Part shown: positions 50,401 through 57,786 of the stretch, one piece after another
How the letters are laid out: every line of letters begins with the position of its first letter
Position numbering within the stretch: the stretch's first letter is position 1
Source of the DNA: Streptomyces resistomycificus
GTDB lineage: Bacteria; Actinomycetota; Actinomycetes; Streptomycetales; Streptomycetaceae
DNA: 64,000 nucleotides
Reading direction: 5' to 3'
Assembly: GCF_001514265.1 (NCBI RefSeq)
Contig: NZ_KQ948990.1
Coordinates: forward strand, 713,967-777,966
Translations under genes and position numbers: made by a program
Notes under the pieces: model-generated
Told to the model about the DNA's origin: nothing
Seen by the model: only the letters and a program-made list of their open reading frames with translations
Databases searched by the model: none

Positions 50401-51033
50401 CCCCTGCCGGCGTCGCTGACCGCATCCCAGGTGATGCGCCTGGCCGCCGACCCGGACGGCCTGGCACAGGAACTGGCCCGCCCCATGCCCCGCCCGCCCC
50501 AACCGGCGGCACGCCGCGGCACCCGCTTCCACGCCTGGATCGAGTCCCGCTTCGAGGCCCTGACCCTGCCCATGCTGGAGCCGGAGGAACTGCCCGGCAG
50601 CGAGGCCGAGATCGCCGACGAACGCGATCTGGAGGCCCTCAAGGACGCCTTCGAGCGCACCGAGTACGCCCAGCGCACGCCCCATCGGGTCGAGGCTCCC
50701 TTCCAGCTGGCCATCGCCGGCCGTGTGGTCCGGGGGCGGATCGACGCCGTCTACAAGGAAGGCGACGGCCCGACGGCGACGTACGAGATCGTCGACTGGA
50801 AGACCAGTCGCACCCGCGACGCCGATCCGCTGCAGCTCGCCGTGTACCGGCTGGCCTGGGCGGAGCGGCAGGGAGTGCCCCTCGAGTCGGTCGGCGCCGC
50901 CTTCCTCTACGTTCGCAGCGGAGAGGTCGTACGGCCGGGTGACCTGCCGGGCCGGGCCGCGCTCGAGCGGCTGCTCAGCGGGGAGCCGCAGGGTGAGGAA
51001 CCGCACGACGAGGATGTCGGTGCGGGCCGATAG
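47416..51033 (+). CDS. adnB: AdnB-like helicase-nuclease subunit (UvrD-like SF1 motor plus RecB-like nuclease)
   Basis: A 1205-aa partner of AdnA. The motor has Walker A AGAGSGKTTVM (about 38-48), LLDEYQDTSVAQ (about 275) and TAHKSKGLEWDVVVVPG. The nuclease motif YEIVDWKTSRT sits near residue 1125, followed by QLAVYRLAWAE. An acidic and Pro-rich insert of about 110 residues (from about 845; HGDEGYGDELFEE, EEDPFGEED) separates the motor and nuclease parts. The ATG at 47416 has no ribosome site but a -10 box in leaderless position. The adnA stop lies 118 bases upstream, so adnB can be transcribed on its own as well as with adnA. Confidence 0.9.
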   Translation: MPARITDPDQLKELLGIPFTPEQTACITAPPAPQVIVAGAGSGKTTVMAARVVWLVGTGQVAPEQVLGLTFTNKAAGELAERVRKALIKAGVTDPDVIDPDNPPGEPVISTYHAFAGRLLTDHGLRMGLEPTSRLLADATRFQLAARVLREAPGPYPALTRSFADLVSDLLALDAELAEHLVKPEHLRAYDAELLRALEGVKLTNADLRKVPDTAAARRELAELVVRYRAAKRERDLLDFGDQIALSAQLAQIPEVGRVLRDEFRVVLLDEYQDTSVAQRILLAGLFGGGTGHPVTAVGDPCQAIYGWRGASVANLDDFPEHFAQADGRPATRQALSENRRSGGRLLDLANGLAEPLRAMHAGVEALRPAPGAERDGTVRCALLPTHAEEIAWIADSVAHLVNTGKAPGEIAVLCRTATDFAEIQGALVARDVPVEVVGLSGLLHLPEIADLVAVCEVLQDPGANASLVRLLTGPRWRIGPRDLALLGRRARLLVSHTRVEGDDDPDRRLAEAVEGVDPSEVISLADALDTFLESPLDGDGDNDGLPFSPDARVRFARLATELRDLRRSLSDPLMDVLHRVLAVTGLEVELSASPHALAARRRETLSNFLDVAASFAAGDNAATLLAFLGFLRTAAQYEKGLDNALPGGENTVKVLTAHKSKGLEWDVVVVPGLVTGTFPSTQGREKWTTQGKVLPHELRGDTDTLPDVTSWDSRGLKAFHEAMKEHQLTEELRLGYVTFTRPRSLLLGSGHWWGPTQKKPRGPSGFLQDLYEHCAAGYGEIEAWADEPAEDAENPVLFQETTDQVWPLPLDPASLARRRAAAETVLAHLEDLASHPDGHPAATHDPDTYDDPDWPVPPPDDDPSHGDARHGDEGYGDELFEERPFEDGPFGEEDPFGEEDSAEWDSWSADRPTVPHQAAGPDAKGQPGTERARPHPTAPEPPHPTAPEPAHFAAPGPAHARLTPEEARTIASWDRDLDALTGELLRARESVTDVPLPASLTASQVMRLAADPDGLAQELARPMPRPPQPAARRGTRFHAWIESRFEALTLPMLEPEELPGSEAEIADERDLEALKDAFERTEYAQRTPHRVEAPFQLAIAGRVVRGRIDAVYKEGDGPTATYEIVDWKTSRTRDADPLQLAVYRLAWAERQGVPLESVGAAFLYVRSGEVVRPGDLPGRAALERLLSGEPQGEEPHDEDVGAGR

Positions 51034-51036
51034 GCT
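51031..51036 (+). promoter_or_regulatory. -10 box for leaderless transcription of the M20 peptidase gene
   Basis: TAGGCT overlaps the adnB stop and lies 7 bases before the ATG at 51044. Confidence 0.6.
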
Positions 51037-51043
51037 CGTGACC

Positions 51044-52456
51044 ATGAGCCAGCCCGTTGACAGTGCCGTCAGCGCCGTCCGTACGTACGTCGAGCAGCAC
51101 CGCGCCGCCTTCCTCGACGACCTCGCCGAGTGGCTGCGCATCCCGTCCGTGTCGGCCCAGCCCGACCACGCGCCCGACGTACGCCGCAGTGCGGACTGGC
51201 TCGCCGCGAAGCTTCAGGAGACCGGGTTTGCGACCACCGAGGTCTGGGAGACGCCGGGTGCGCCCGCCGTGTTCGCCGAGTGGCCGTCCGACGACCCCGA
51301 GGCGCCCACGGTCCTCGTCTACGGCCACCACGACGTACAGCCCGCCGCCCGCGAGGACGGCTGGGACAGCGAGCCCTTCGAGCCCCTGGTCCGAGGGAAC
51401 CGCCTCTATGCGCGCGGGGCGGCCGACGACAAGGGCCAGGTGTTCTTCCACACACTCGGGGTCCGCGCCCACCTCGCCGTCACCGGGCGCACCGCCCCGG
51501 CCGTGCACCTCAAGCTGCTGATCGAGGGCGAGGAGGAGTCCGGGTCCCCGCACTTCCGGGCCCTCGTCGAGGAGCGTGCGAACCGCCTCGCCGCCGACGC
51601 GGTGATCGTCTCCGACACCGGCATGTGGTCCGAGGACACCCCGACCGTGTGCACCGGTATGCGTGGCCTGGCCGAGTGCGAGATCCGGCTGTTCGGCCCC
51701 GACCAGGACATCCACTCCGGCTCCTTCGGCGGCGCCGTCCCCAACCCCGCCACCGCCGCGGCCCGCCTGGTCGCCGCCCTGCACGACGAGCACGCGCGCG
51801 TGCGCGTCCCCGGCTTCTACGACGGCATCGTCGAACTCACCGACCAGGAGCGCGAACTCTTCGCCGAGCTGCCCTTCGACGAGGCCGCCTGGCTGCGTAC
51901 CGCCAAGTCGTACGCCACCCAGGGCGAGGCCGGGCACACCACCCTGGAGCGCATCTGGGCCCGCCCCACCGCCGAGGTCAACGGCATCGGCGGGGGATAC
52001 CAGGGCCCGGGCAGCAAGACGATCGTGCCGTCCTCCGCCATGGTGAAGCTCTCCTTCCGGCTGGTCGCCGGCCAGGACCCCGGCCACATCGAGAAGGCCG
52101 TCCGCGCCTGGGCCGCCGAGCAGGTGCCCGCCGGCATCCGGCAGGAGATCACCTTCACCGGCTCCACCCGCCCGTGCCTGACACCGCTGGACCACCCGGC
52201 CCTGCAATCCGTCGTCCGCGCCATGGGCCGCGCTTTCGACAAGCCCGTCCGCTTCACACGTGAAGGCGGCTCGGGACCGGCCGCCGACCTCCAGGAGGTC
52301 CTCGGCGTATCCGTCCTCTTCCTCGGCATCTCCGTCCCCTCCGACGGCTGGCACGCGCCGAACGAGAAGGTCGAGCTCGACCTCCTCCTCAAAGGCGTCG
52401 AGACCACCGCGTACCTGTGGAGCGACCTCGCCGAGCACTGGCGCCGTGCGCCCTGA
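51044..52456 (+). CDS. M20 family metallodipeptidase (dipeptidase)
   Basis: A 470-aa cytosolic zinc peptidase that trims dipeptides or acylated amino acids. The metal-site motifs are intact: VLVYGHHDVQPA (about 84-95), LYARGAADDKGQ (about 118-129), IEGEEESGS (about 155-163) and a dimerisation lobe with DIHSGSFGGAVPNP. The ATG at 51044 is 11 bases after the adnB stop and fits the leaderless promoter. Family members of this type (PepV/CNDP-like) act in peptide catabolism; the link to DNA repair is positional only. Confidence 0.92.
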   Translation: MSQPVDSAVSAVRTYVEQHRAAFLDDLAEWLRIPSVSAQPDHAPDVRRSADWLAAKLQETGFATTEVWETPGAPAVFAEWPSDDPEAPTVLVYGHHDVQPAAREDGWDSEPFEPLVRGNRLYARGAADDKGQVFFHTLGVRAHLAVTGRTAPAVHLKLLIEGEEESGSPHFRALVEERANRLAADAVIVSDTGMWSEDTPTVCTGMRGLAECEIRLFGPDQDIHSGSFGGAVPNPATAAARLVAALHDEHARVRVPGFYDGIVELTDQERELFAELPFDEAAWLRTAKSYATQGEAGHTTLERIWARPTAEVNGIGGGYQGPGSKTIVPSSAMVKLSFRLVAGQDPGHIEKAVRAWAAEQVPAGIRQEITFTGSTRPCLTPLDHPALQSVVRAMGRAFDKPVRFTREGGSGPAADLQEVLGVSVLFLGISVPSDGWHAPNEKVELDLLLKGVETTAYLWSDLAEHWRRAP

Positions 52457-52610
52457 TCGTCCCGTGCCGTCCGGACCGGCATGGCACGCGGGGCACACTG
52501 GAAGAACCGTCCTGAACCGCCACGCCCCACCGGGCCCGGTCATCTCCCGCCGTACGACCCGCTGAACCGCCCGCGAAACACCCTTTCCACCGGGGGAGTT
52601 GGAAGCACTC

Positions 52611-53555
52611 GTGACCACCTGGACCGACCACACCGCCGACCGCCCCGTCTCGCTCACCGCCCCGAGCGGCATCGACCGGGCCGCCCACCACCGGCTCGAC
52701 GAGGCCTGGCTCGCGGCGGCGTGGAGCCACCCCACAACCCGCTGCTTCGTGGTCTCCGGCGGCCAGGTCCTCGTCGACGAGGCGCCCGACGGCCGTACCG
52801 AACTCGTCATGACACCGTCCTTCGAGGCACCCCTCACCGAGGCACACCGGTACTTCCTCGGCATCGACGAGGAGGGCGTGCGCTACTTCGCCCTGCAGAA
52901 GGACGCGCTCCCCGGCCGCATCGACCAGTCCGCCCGCCCGGCCGGTCTGCGCGAGGCCGGTCTGCTGCTCTCGCCGCGCGAGGCCGGCCTGATGGTGCAC
53001 GCCGTCGGCCTGGAGAACTGGCAGCGCACCCATCGCTTCTGCTCCCGTTGCGGCGAGCGCACGGTCATCGCCGCGGCCGGTCACATCCGCCGCTGCCCCG
53101 CCTGCGGCGCCGAGCACTACCCGCGCACCGACCCCGCCGTGATCATGGCTGTCACCGACGAGGACGACCGGCTTCTGCTGGGCCGCCAGGTCCACTGGCC
53201 CGAAGGCCGCTTCTCGACGCTCGCCGGATTCGTCGAGCCCGGCGAGTCCATAGAGCAGTCGGTACGCCGTGAGGTCTTCGAGGAGGCCGGCATCACCGTC
53301 GGCCAGGTCGAGTACATCGCCAGCCAGCCCTGGCCGTTCCCGTCCAGCCTCATGCTGGGCTTCCTCGCCCGCGCCACCTCGACCGACATCAACGTCGACG
53401 GCGACGAGATCCACGAGGCCCGCTGGTTCTCCCGCGACGAGCTGGGCGCCGCCTTCGAGTCAGGCGAGGTGCTCCCGCCGTACGGCATCTCGATCGCGGC
53501 CCGACTGATCGAGCTCTGGTACGGCAAGCCGCTGCCGACGAGAAGCTTCGTCTGA
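52611..53555 (+). CDS. nudC: NAD(H) diphosphatase / NAD-cap decapping Nudix hydrolase NudC
   Basis: A 314-aa Nudix hydrolase that cleaves NADH to NMNH and AMP and, in bacteria studied, removes NAD caps from RNA. A zinc ribbon CSRCGE...CPACG is at about 142-165. The Nudix box, split here as GFVEPGESIEQSVRREV plus FEEAGI, follows at about 205-227, and the NudC-specific SQPWPFPSSLMLGF tail motif at about 238-251. The GTG at 52611 has GGAAG upstream; TTG 52599 is in frame. It converges with the mycoredoxin gene across a strong terminator. Confidence 0.95.
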   Translation: MTTWTDHTADRPVSLTAPSGIDRAAHHRLDEAWLAAAWSHPTTRCFVVSGGQVLVDEAPDGRTELVMTPSFEAPLTEAHRYFLGIDEEGVRYFALQKDALPGRIDQSARPAGLREAGLLLSPREAGLMVHAVGLENWQRTHRFCSRCGERTVIAAAGHIRRCPACGAEHYPRTDPAVIMAVTDEDDRLLLGRQVHWPEGRFSTLAGFVEPGESIEQSVRREVFEEAGITVGQVEYIASQPWPFPSSLMLGFLARATSTDINVDGDEIHEARWFSRDELGAAFESGEVLPPYGISIAARLIELWYGKPLPTRSFV

Positions 53556-53612
53556 GGTCGGGCACACCAAACCCTTACCGGATTCACGACGTCCGGGGAG
53601 TGGGACGAAACA

Positions 53613-53655
53613 CCGGAAGGCGGCCCCTGAACCCATGTCAGGGGCCGCCTTCCGG
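53613..53655. terminator. Strong bidirectional terminator between nudC and the mycoredoxin gene
   Basis: A perfect 18-bp stem (53613-53630 with 53638-53655) and 7-nt loop, centred between converging stops. Confidence 0.85.
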
Positions 53656-53672
53656 CAACCGTCCGCGGCGCG

Positions 53673-53915
53673 CTACGCGCCGATCCTCTGCTTGACCTGA
53701 GCCAGCGAAGGGTTCGTGAGCGTCGAGCCATCCGGGAAGAGCACGGTCGGAACCGTCTGGTTTCCGCCATTCGCCTTCTCGACGAACGCGGCGGATTCGG
53801 GGTCCTGCTCGATGTTGATCTCCGTGTACGCGATGTTCTCGCGGTCCATCTGGCTCTTGAGCCGACGGCAGTAGCCGCACCACGTGGTGCTGTACATCGT
53901 CACAGTGCCCAGCAT
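53673..53915 (-). CDS. mrx1: Mycoredoxin (glutaredoxin-like, mycothiol-dependent)
   Basis: An 80-aa thioredoxin-fold protein that reduces protein-mycothiol disulfides. The active site is CGYC in TTWCGYCRRLKSQM (about 10-23), with the cis-Pro in QTVPTVLFPDGS. The length and sequence match mycoredoxin-1 rather than NrdH. The ATG at 53915 has GAAGGAG about 10 bases upstream. A perfect SigR-type promoter lies about 48 bases upstream, as expected for a thiol-stress gene. Confidence 0.93.
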   Translation of the reverse strand: MLGTVTMYSTTWCGYCRRLKSQMDRENIAYTEINIEQDPESAAFVEKANGGNQTVPTVLFPDGSTLTNPSLAQVKQRIGA

Positions 53916-53962
53916 GTCTCTCGTGCTCCTTCGGCGGGTCGGCGGATGTGCTCGCAGTGGGG

Positions 53963-53989
53963 AACGTACTTGAAAGGGTCACCATTCCC
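53963..53989 (-). promoter_or_regulatory. SigR-type promoter of the mycoredoxin gene
   Basis: On the minus strand GGGAAT (53984-53989), exactly 18 bases, then GTT (53963-53965). This is the full SigR consensus, with a leader of about 40 nt. Confidence 0.85.
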
Positions 53990-54097
53990 GCGGGCCGGGT
54001 TCCGCTGCACGTGACGCCTGCCGCATTAGTACGACTGCAGATGCCTGCCTGTGGACAACCGGCTCACCCGTCTCCGCCGACCTGGCAGCATGGCCGT

Positions 54098-56296
54098 GTG
54101 ACAGCAGCAACGCACTCCCCGCTCTTCCCGCGAACACCGGACTCGGCCGACGCGGTGCTCGAAGGGCTCGACCCCGAGCAGCGCGAGGTGGCCACCGCCT
54201 TGCAGGGTCCGGTGTGCGTCCTCGCGGGCGCCGGCACCGGCAAGACCCGCGCGATCACCCACCGCATCGCCTACGGGGTGCGTGCCGGGATCCTCCAGCC
54301 CTCCAGCGTGCTGGCCGTCACCTTCACCAACCGTGCCGCCGGCGAGATGCGCGGCCGGCTGCGACAGCTCGGCGCCGCCGGCGTCCAGGCCCGCACCTTC
54401 CACTCGGCCGCCCTGCGTCAGCTCCAGTACTTCTGGCCGAAAGCCGTCGGTGGCTCCATGCCCCGGCTGGTCGACCGCAAGATCCAGCTCGTCGCCGACG
54501 CCGCGGCCGCCTGCCGGATCCGCCTCGACCGGGGCGAGCTGCGGGACGTCACCGGCGAGATCGAATGGTCCAAGGTCACCCAGACCGTCCCCTCCGAGTA
54601 CGCGCCGGCGGCCGCCAAGGCAGGCCGTGAGTCCCCCCGGGACCCGGCGGAGATCGCGCAGCTCTACTCCGCCTACGAGGACCTCAAGCGCGCCCGCGCG
54701 GTCATCGACTTCGAGGACGTCCTGCTGCTGACCGTCGCCGTCCTCCAGGACCGGCACGACATCGCCGAGCAGGTGCGATCCCAGTACCAGCACTTCGTGG
54801 TCGACGAGTACCAGGACGTCAGCCCGCTTCAGCAACGCCTGCTGGAGCTGTGGCTCGGCGACCGCGAGAACCTGTGCGTGGTGGGCGACGCCAGCCAGAC
54901 GATCTACTCGTTCACGGGAGCAACTCCCGACCACCTGCTCGACTTCCGCACCCGTCACCCCGGCGCCACGGTCGTCAAGCTGGTCCGCGACTACCGCTCC
55001 ACCCCTCAGGTCGTCCACCTCGCCAACGGCCTGCTCGCCCAGGCCCGGGGCCGCGCCGCCGACCACCGGCTGGAGCTGGTCTCCCAGCGCGCCGCCGGCC
55101 CCGAGCCCGTCTACAGCGAGTACCCCGACGAGCCGGCCGAGGCCGAGGGCGCCGCCCGGCGTATCCGTGAGCTCATGGACTCCGGCGTACGGGCCAGCGA
55201 GATCGCCATCCTGGTCCGTACGAACTCCCAGTCCGAGACCTACGAACAGGCCCTCGCCGACGCCGGAGTCCCCTACCAGCTGCGAGGCGCCGAACGGTTC
55301 TTCGACCGCCCCGAGGTGCGCAAGGCCGGCGTGGCCCTGCGCGGCGCGGCCCGCTTCGGCGGCAATGACTCGCTCCTGGACGACGTCGTCGACCTGCCCT
55401 CCCAGGTGCGTGCCGTGCTGTCGGGCGAGGGCTGGACCACCGAGCCCCCGGCCGGCTCCGGGGCCGTCAGAGAACGGTGGGAGTCACTGGCCGCCCTGGT
55501 GAACCTCGCGCAGGACTTCTCCGCCTCCAGACCCGGCGCCACCCTCAGCGACCTGGTGGCAGAGCTCGACGAGCGGGCGAGTGCCCAGCACGCCCCGACC
55601 GTCGAGGGCGTCACTCTCGCCTCACTGCACTCGGCCAAGGGGCTGGAGTGGGACGTCGTCTTCCTGGTCGGTGTCGCCGAGGGCATGATGCCGATCACCT
55701 ACGCAAAGACCGACGAGCAGATCGAGGAGGAGCGCCGCCTGCTCTACGTCGGCGTCACCCGCGCCAGAGAGCGTCTGCATGTGTCGTGGGCCCTGTCCCG
55801 CTCACCCGGCGGCCGTCCGAACCGCAGGCCCAGCAGATTCCTCGACGGCCTGCGTCCGGGCTCGGTCGGTGCCGCGGCGCGGAGCGCGGCGAGTGGCTCC
55901 GGAGGAGTCGAACGCGGCTTCACCACCAGCAGAGCCGACACCGCCCCCCGGCGCCGGCAGCGCACTCCGGCCCGCTGCCGGGTGTGCGGACGCACGCTCA
56001 CCGACGCCGGCGAGATGAAGCTGATGCGCTGCGAGGACTGTCCTTCGGACATGGACGAGGGGCTCTACGAGCGGTTGCGGGAGTGGCGTGCGCTCCAGGC
56101 ACAGCGCAGCGGGCAGCCCGCCTTCTGCGTCTTCACCGACAAGACGCTGATGGCGATCGCCGAGACCGTCCCCGACGACGAGGGGGAGCTGGCGCGCATC
56201 CCCGGGGTCGGGACCCGCAAGCTCAACCGCTTCGGAGCCGATGTCCTGGCGATCTGCGCAGGCCAGGAGCTCGGGGGAGAAGAAACTGAGAACTGA
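54098..56296 (+). CDS. uvrD2: UvrD2-type SF1 DNA helicase with Zn-finger and C-terminal HRDC domain
   Basis: A 732-aa 3'-5' DNA helicase. Motor motifs: Walker A AGAGTGKTRAI (about 43-53), VVDEYQDVSP (about 237), SLHSAKGLEWDVVF and RLLYVGVTRAR. A tetracysteine zinc site (CRVCGRTLTDAGEMKLMRC then EDC) links to a C-terminal HRDC domain (about 660-725; VCSx absent, FTDKTLMAIAE present), the arrangement of actinobacterial UvrD2. The GTG at 54098 begins MTAATHSPLFP. A CAGCAT -10-like box 6 bases before suggests leaderless transcription. The gene is divergent from the mycoredoxin gene; the two share a 182-bp control region. Confidence 0.92.
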   Translation: MTAATHSPLFPRTPDSADAVLEGLDPEQREVATALQGPVCVLAGAGTGKTRAITHRIAYGVRAGILQPSSVLAVTFTNRAAGEMRGRLRQLGAAGVQARTFHSAALRQLQYFWPKAVGGSMPRLVDRKIQLVADAAAACRIRLDRGELRDVTGEIEWSKVTQTVPSEYAPAAAKAGRESPRDPAEIAQLYSAYEDLKRARAVIDFEDVLLLTVAVLQDRHDIAEQVRSQYQHFVVDEYQDVSPLQQRLLELWLGDRENLCVVGDASQTIYSFTGATPDHLLDFRTRHPGATVVKLVRDYRSTPQVVHLANGLLAQARGRAADHRLELVSQRAAGPEPVYSEYPDEPAEAEGAARRIRELMDSGVRASEIAILVRTNSQSETYEQALADAGVPYQLRGAERFFDRPEVRKAGVALRGAARFGGNDSLLDDVVDLPSQVRAVLSGEGWTTEPPAGSGAVRERWESLAALVNLAQDFSASRPGATLSDLVAELDERASAQHAPTVEGVTLASLHSAKGLEWDVVFLVGVAEGMMPITYAKTDEQIEEERRLLYVGVTRARERLHVSWALSRSPGGRPNRRPSRFLDGLRPGSVGAAARSAASGSGGVERGFTTSRADTAPRRRQRTPARCRVCGRTLTDAGEMKLMRCEDCPSDMDEGLYERLREWRALQAQRSGQPAFCVFTDKTLMAIAETVPDDEGELARIPGVGTRKLNRFGADVLAICAGQELGGEETEN

Positions 56297-56309
56297 CGCG
56301 AACTCGTCG

Positions 56310-56348
56310 AAAAAATAGTTTGCGCATGCCCCAGCAATCCCCATAGGT
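56310..56348 (+). promoter_or_regulatory. wblC promoter with AT-rich upstream element
   Basis: TTGCGC (56320-56325), 17 bases, then ATAGGT (56343-56348). An A-run, AAAAAAT (56310-56316), sits directly upstream of the -35, the position where WhiB7/WblC is known to contact DNA through its AT-hook, so autoregulation is expected. Confidence 0.7.
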
Positions 56349-56461
56349 TCGTAGCCACGAGAACGGAGGCCTTCTCGGGGGCCCCGCTTTCGTGCTGTAC
56401 TTGCATATCCGTCGGACTGGTTCATCCCAGTCCCCCGACGCGCCGAGAGGAGGCGATTCCA

Positions 56462-56779
56462 GTGATCAGCATCAACAGCAGCTCTGTCAGCACCGCCAAA
56501 ATGACCGATCGCTCGGTCGTCTCCACGTGCATGCTCGGCGTCTCGAACCTGGGCACCGGTCTGTCCGGCATTCCTGCCGCGCGTCCGGCGTCCTCCGTGT
56601 CTCTCGCGGGCCTTCCCGTCCGGGAGCGCAATGAGCGACCGACCAAGGCACTGGAAGCAGTAGAAGCACAGGCGCACGCCTATGCCTTTACGGCAGCCGG
56701 TGCCGGAGACCGGAAGCAGACGCAGCACCACCTGATGTGGGCCTTCCGTGGGCCAGAACCCTGGAGTGATCCAGCCTGA
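56462..56779 (+). CDS. Upstream ORF in the wblC leader, 105 codons, regulatory
   Basis: A frame starting at GTG 56462 after an excellent ribosome site (AGAGGAGG, 56446-56453). It encodes a Ser/Ala-rich peptide (MISINSSSVSTAKMTDRSVV at the start, ending RGPEPWSDPA). Its stop is only 24 bases before the terminator stem, so a ribosome near the end can decide whether the terminator folds. whiB7/wblC leaders in actinobacteria are known to use uORF translation and conditional termination, and this layout matches. The peptide probably has no other function; its length is well above most attenuator peptides. Confidence 0.75.
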   Translation: MISINSSSVSTAKMTDRSVVSTCMLGVSNLGTGLSGIPAARPASSVSLAGLPVRERNERPTKALEAVEAQAHAYAFTAAGAGDRKQTQHHLMWAFRGPEPWSDPA

Positions 56780-56803
56780 TCGTCGATCAGGCCGGCGCCT
56801 TCA

Positions 56804-56845
56804 GGGCCGCGGAACCCCATCCGGGATCCGCGGCCCTTCTGTTTT
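56804..56845 (+). terminator. Intrinsic terminator (attenuator) in the wblC leader
   Basis: A perfect 10-bp stem GGGCCGCGGA / TCCGCGGCCC (56804-56813 and 56827-56836) is followed by TTCTGTTTT. It lies between the uORF stop and wblC. A small hairpin, TGATCGTCGATCA (56778-56790), directly upstream overlaps the uORF stop and may compete. Confidence 0.85.
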
Positions 56846-56952
56846 CCCCGAACGGGGACGACGGAGCGAAGGGGCCTCGGGACAAGAAAAGACCCGGTAC
56901 CAGCCGCAACTCGGCCCAACAGGGCCGGAACGACAGACGAGGAAGACGAACC

Positions 56953-57321
56953 GTGCAACTCGAAGCGCACGCCCCGTCCGTACCGCCTTCCGAAACGATC
57001 CCCCCGCCCGGCCTCACGGAGGACTCCACCTTGACCCCGCTCACGGCGCTCACCGCGCTCGACGACGCCATCGAGAACCTCGGCGTGCCCGTCCCCTGCC
57101 GTTCTTACGACCCGGAGGTCTTCTTCGCCGAGTCGCCGGCGGACGTCGAGTACGCCAAGTCCCTCTGCCGTACCTGCCCGCTGGTCGAGGCCTGCCTCGC
57201 CGGTGCCAAGGAACGGCGTGAGCCCTGGGGCGTCTGGGGTGGCGAGCTGTTCGTCCAGGGTGTCGTCGTCGCCCGGAAGCGGCCGCGTGGTCGCCCGCGC
57301 AAGAACCCGGTCACGGCATGA
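56953..57321 (+). CDS. wblC: WblC/WhiB7: WhiB-like Fe-S transcription factor with C-terminal AT-hook
   Basis: A 122-aa master activator of intrinsic resistance to ribosome-targeting antibiotics; it partners with the principal sigma factor. Four cluster cysteines are present (VPCRSYD; LCRTCPLVEAC at about 76-86), then the GVWGGELF turn and the AT-hook RGRPRKNP that singles out WblC among WhiB-like proteins. The GTG at 56953 follows GAGGAAG. It has a 600-nt leader with a uORF and attenuator, so expression rises when translation is inhibited. The next gene overlaps its stop by ATGA. Confidence 0.96.
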   Translation: MQLEAHAPSVPPSETIPPPGLTEDSTLTPLTALTALDDAIENLGVPVPCRSYDPEVFFAESPADVEYAKSLCRTCPLVEACLAGAKERREPWGVWGGELFVQGVVVARKRPRGRPRKNPVTA

Positions 57322-57644
57322 ACACCACAGGAACAATCGACCGTCCCCTCACGCACGACCCCAAGAAGCAGGCCCCGATGAAGCCGTCCACCAACGAGCA
57401 GTTCGCAGGCTCCGCGCCTGAAGACTTCACCACCAGTGGTGCGATCGACTCGCGCCAGAACAGGACCCGAGAGATGCAACTCATCCCAGAAGCCCTTGCT
57501 CGTGCGCATATGCACGAGCGACTGTACGAGGCCGAGCGGGAACGCCGGGCCGTGCGCCTGGCGACCGCTCGCCGGATGCAGCGCAGGGCGGAGCGCGCCT
57601 CGATGCGCGCCCGCCGTGCGCTCGCCATGGCCGTCATGCAGTAA
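57318..57644 (+). CDS. Small basic protein coupled to wblC
   Basis: A 108-aa protein. The first 50 residues are polar and possibly disordered; the C-terminal half is a very basic helix (ERERRAVRLATARRMQRRAE). The start ATG overlaps the wblC stop. A second ATG at 57474 (MQLIPEALARAHMHERLYEA) begins the part that looks conserved and could be the true start. The product looks like an RNA- or DNA-binding peptide and should follow wblC expression. No family recognised. Confidence 0.7.
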   Translation: MNTTGTIDRPLTHDPKKQAPMKPSTNEQFAGSAPEDFTTSGAIDSRQNRTREMQLIPEALARAHMHERLYEAERERRAVRLATARRMQRRAERASMRARRALAMAVMQ

Positions 57645-57672
57645 GCGGAAACCGAACACACCTGAAGCGGTG

Positions 57673-57690
57673 GCCTCCCTAGCGGGAGGC
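57673..57690 (+). terminator. First hairpin after the wblC unit
   Basis: GCCTCCC/GGGAGGC with a 4-nt loop, 28 bases after the stop. Confidence 0.5.
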
Positions 57691-57704
57691 GGAGCTTTCC
57701 CTTC

Positions 57705-57736
57705 GGGGGCCGGTCCGTCCGAACGGACCGGCCCCC
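57705..57736 (+). terminator. Second, strong hairpin after the wblC unit
   Basis: A perfect 14-bp stem GGGGGCCGGTCCGT / ACGGACCGGCCCCC with a 4-nt loop. No U-tail, but the stem is very strong. Confidence 0.75.
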
Positions 57737-57774
57737 GCCGTGCGTTGTGCCCGTCGATCGACGGGTGGCGGAGT

Positions 57775-57780
57775 TATCGT
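57775..57780 (+). promoter_or_regulatory. -10 box for leaderless transcription of the zinc-ribbon gene
   Basis: TATCGT ends 6 bases before the GTG at 57787, with no ribosome site. Confidence 0.5.
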
Positions 57781-57786
57781 CACCGC

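Noticed and set aside
47389..51141. A 1250-codon open frame on the minus strand opposite adnB
   Set aside because: It is the antisense of a gene with clear helicase motifs. Long antisense frames are normal at this GC content, and it has no ribosome site or domain.
53948..54097. An N-terminal extension of uvrD2 from 53948
   Set aside because: It would run through the SigR-type promoter of the divergent gene, has no ribosome site and adds no conserved sequence.
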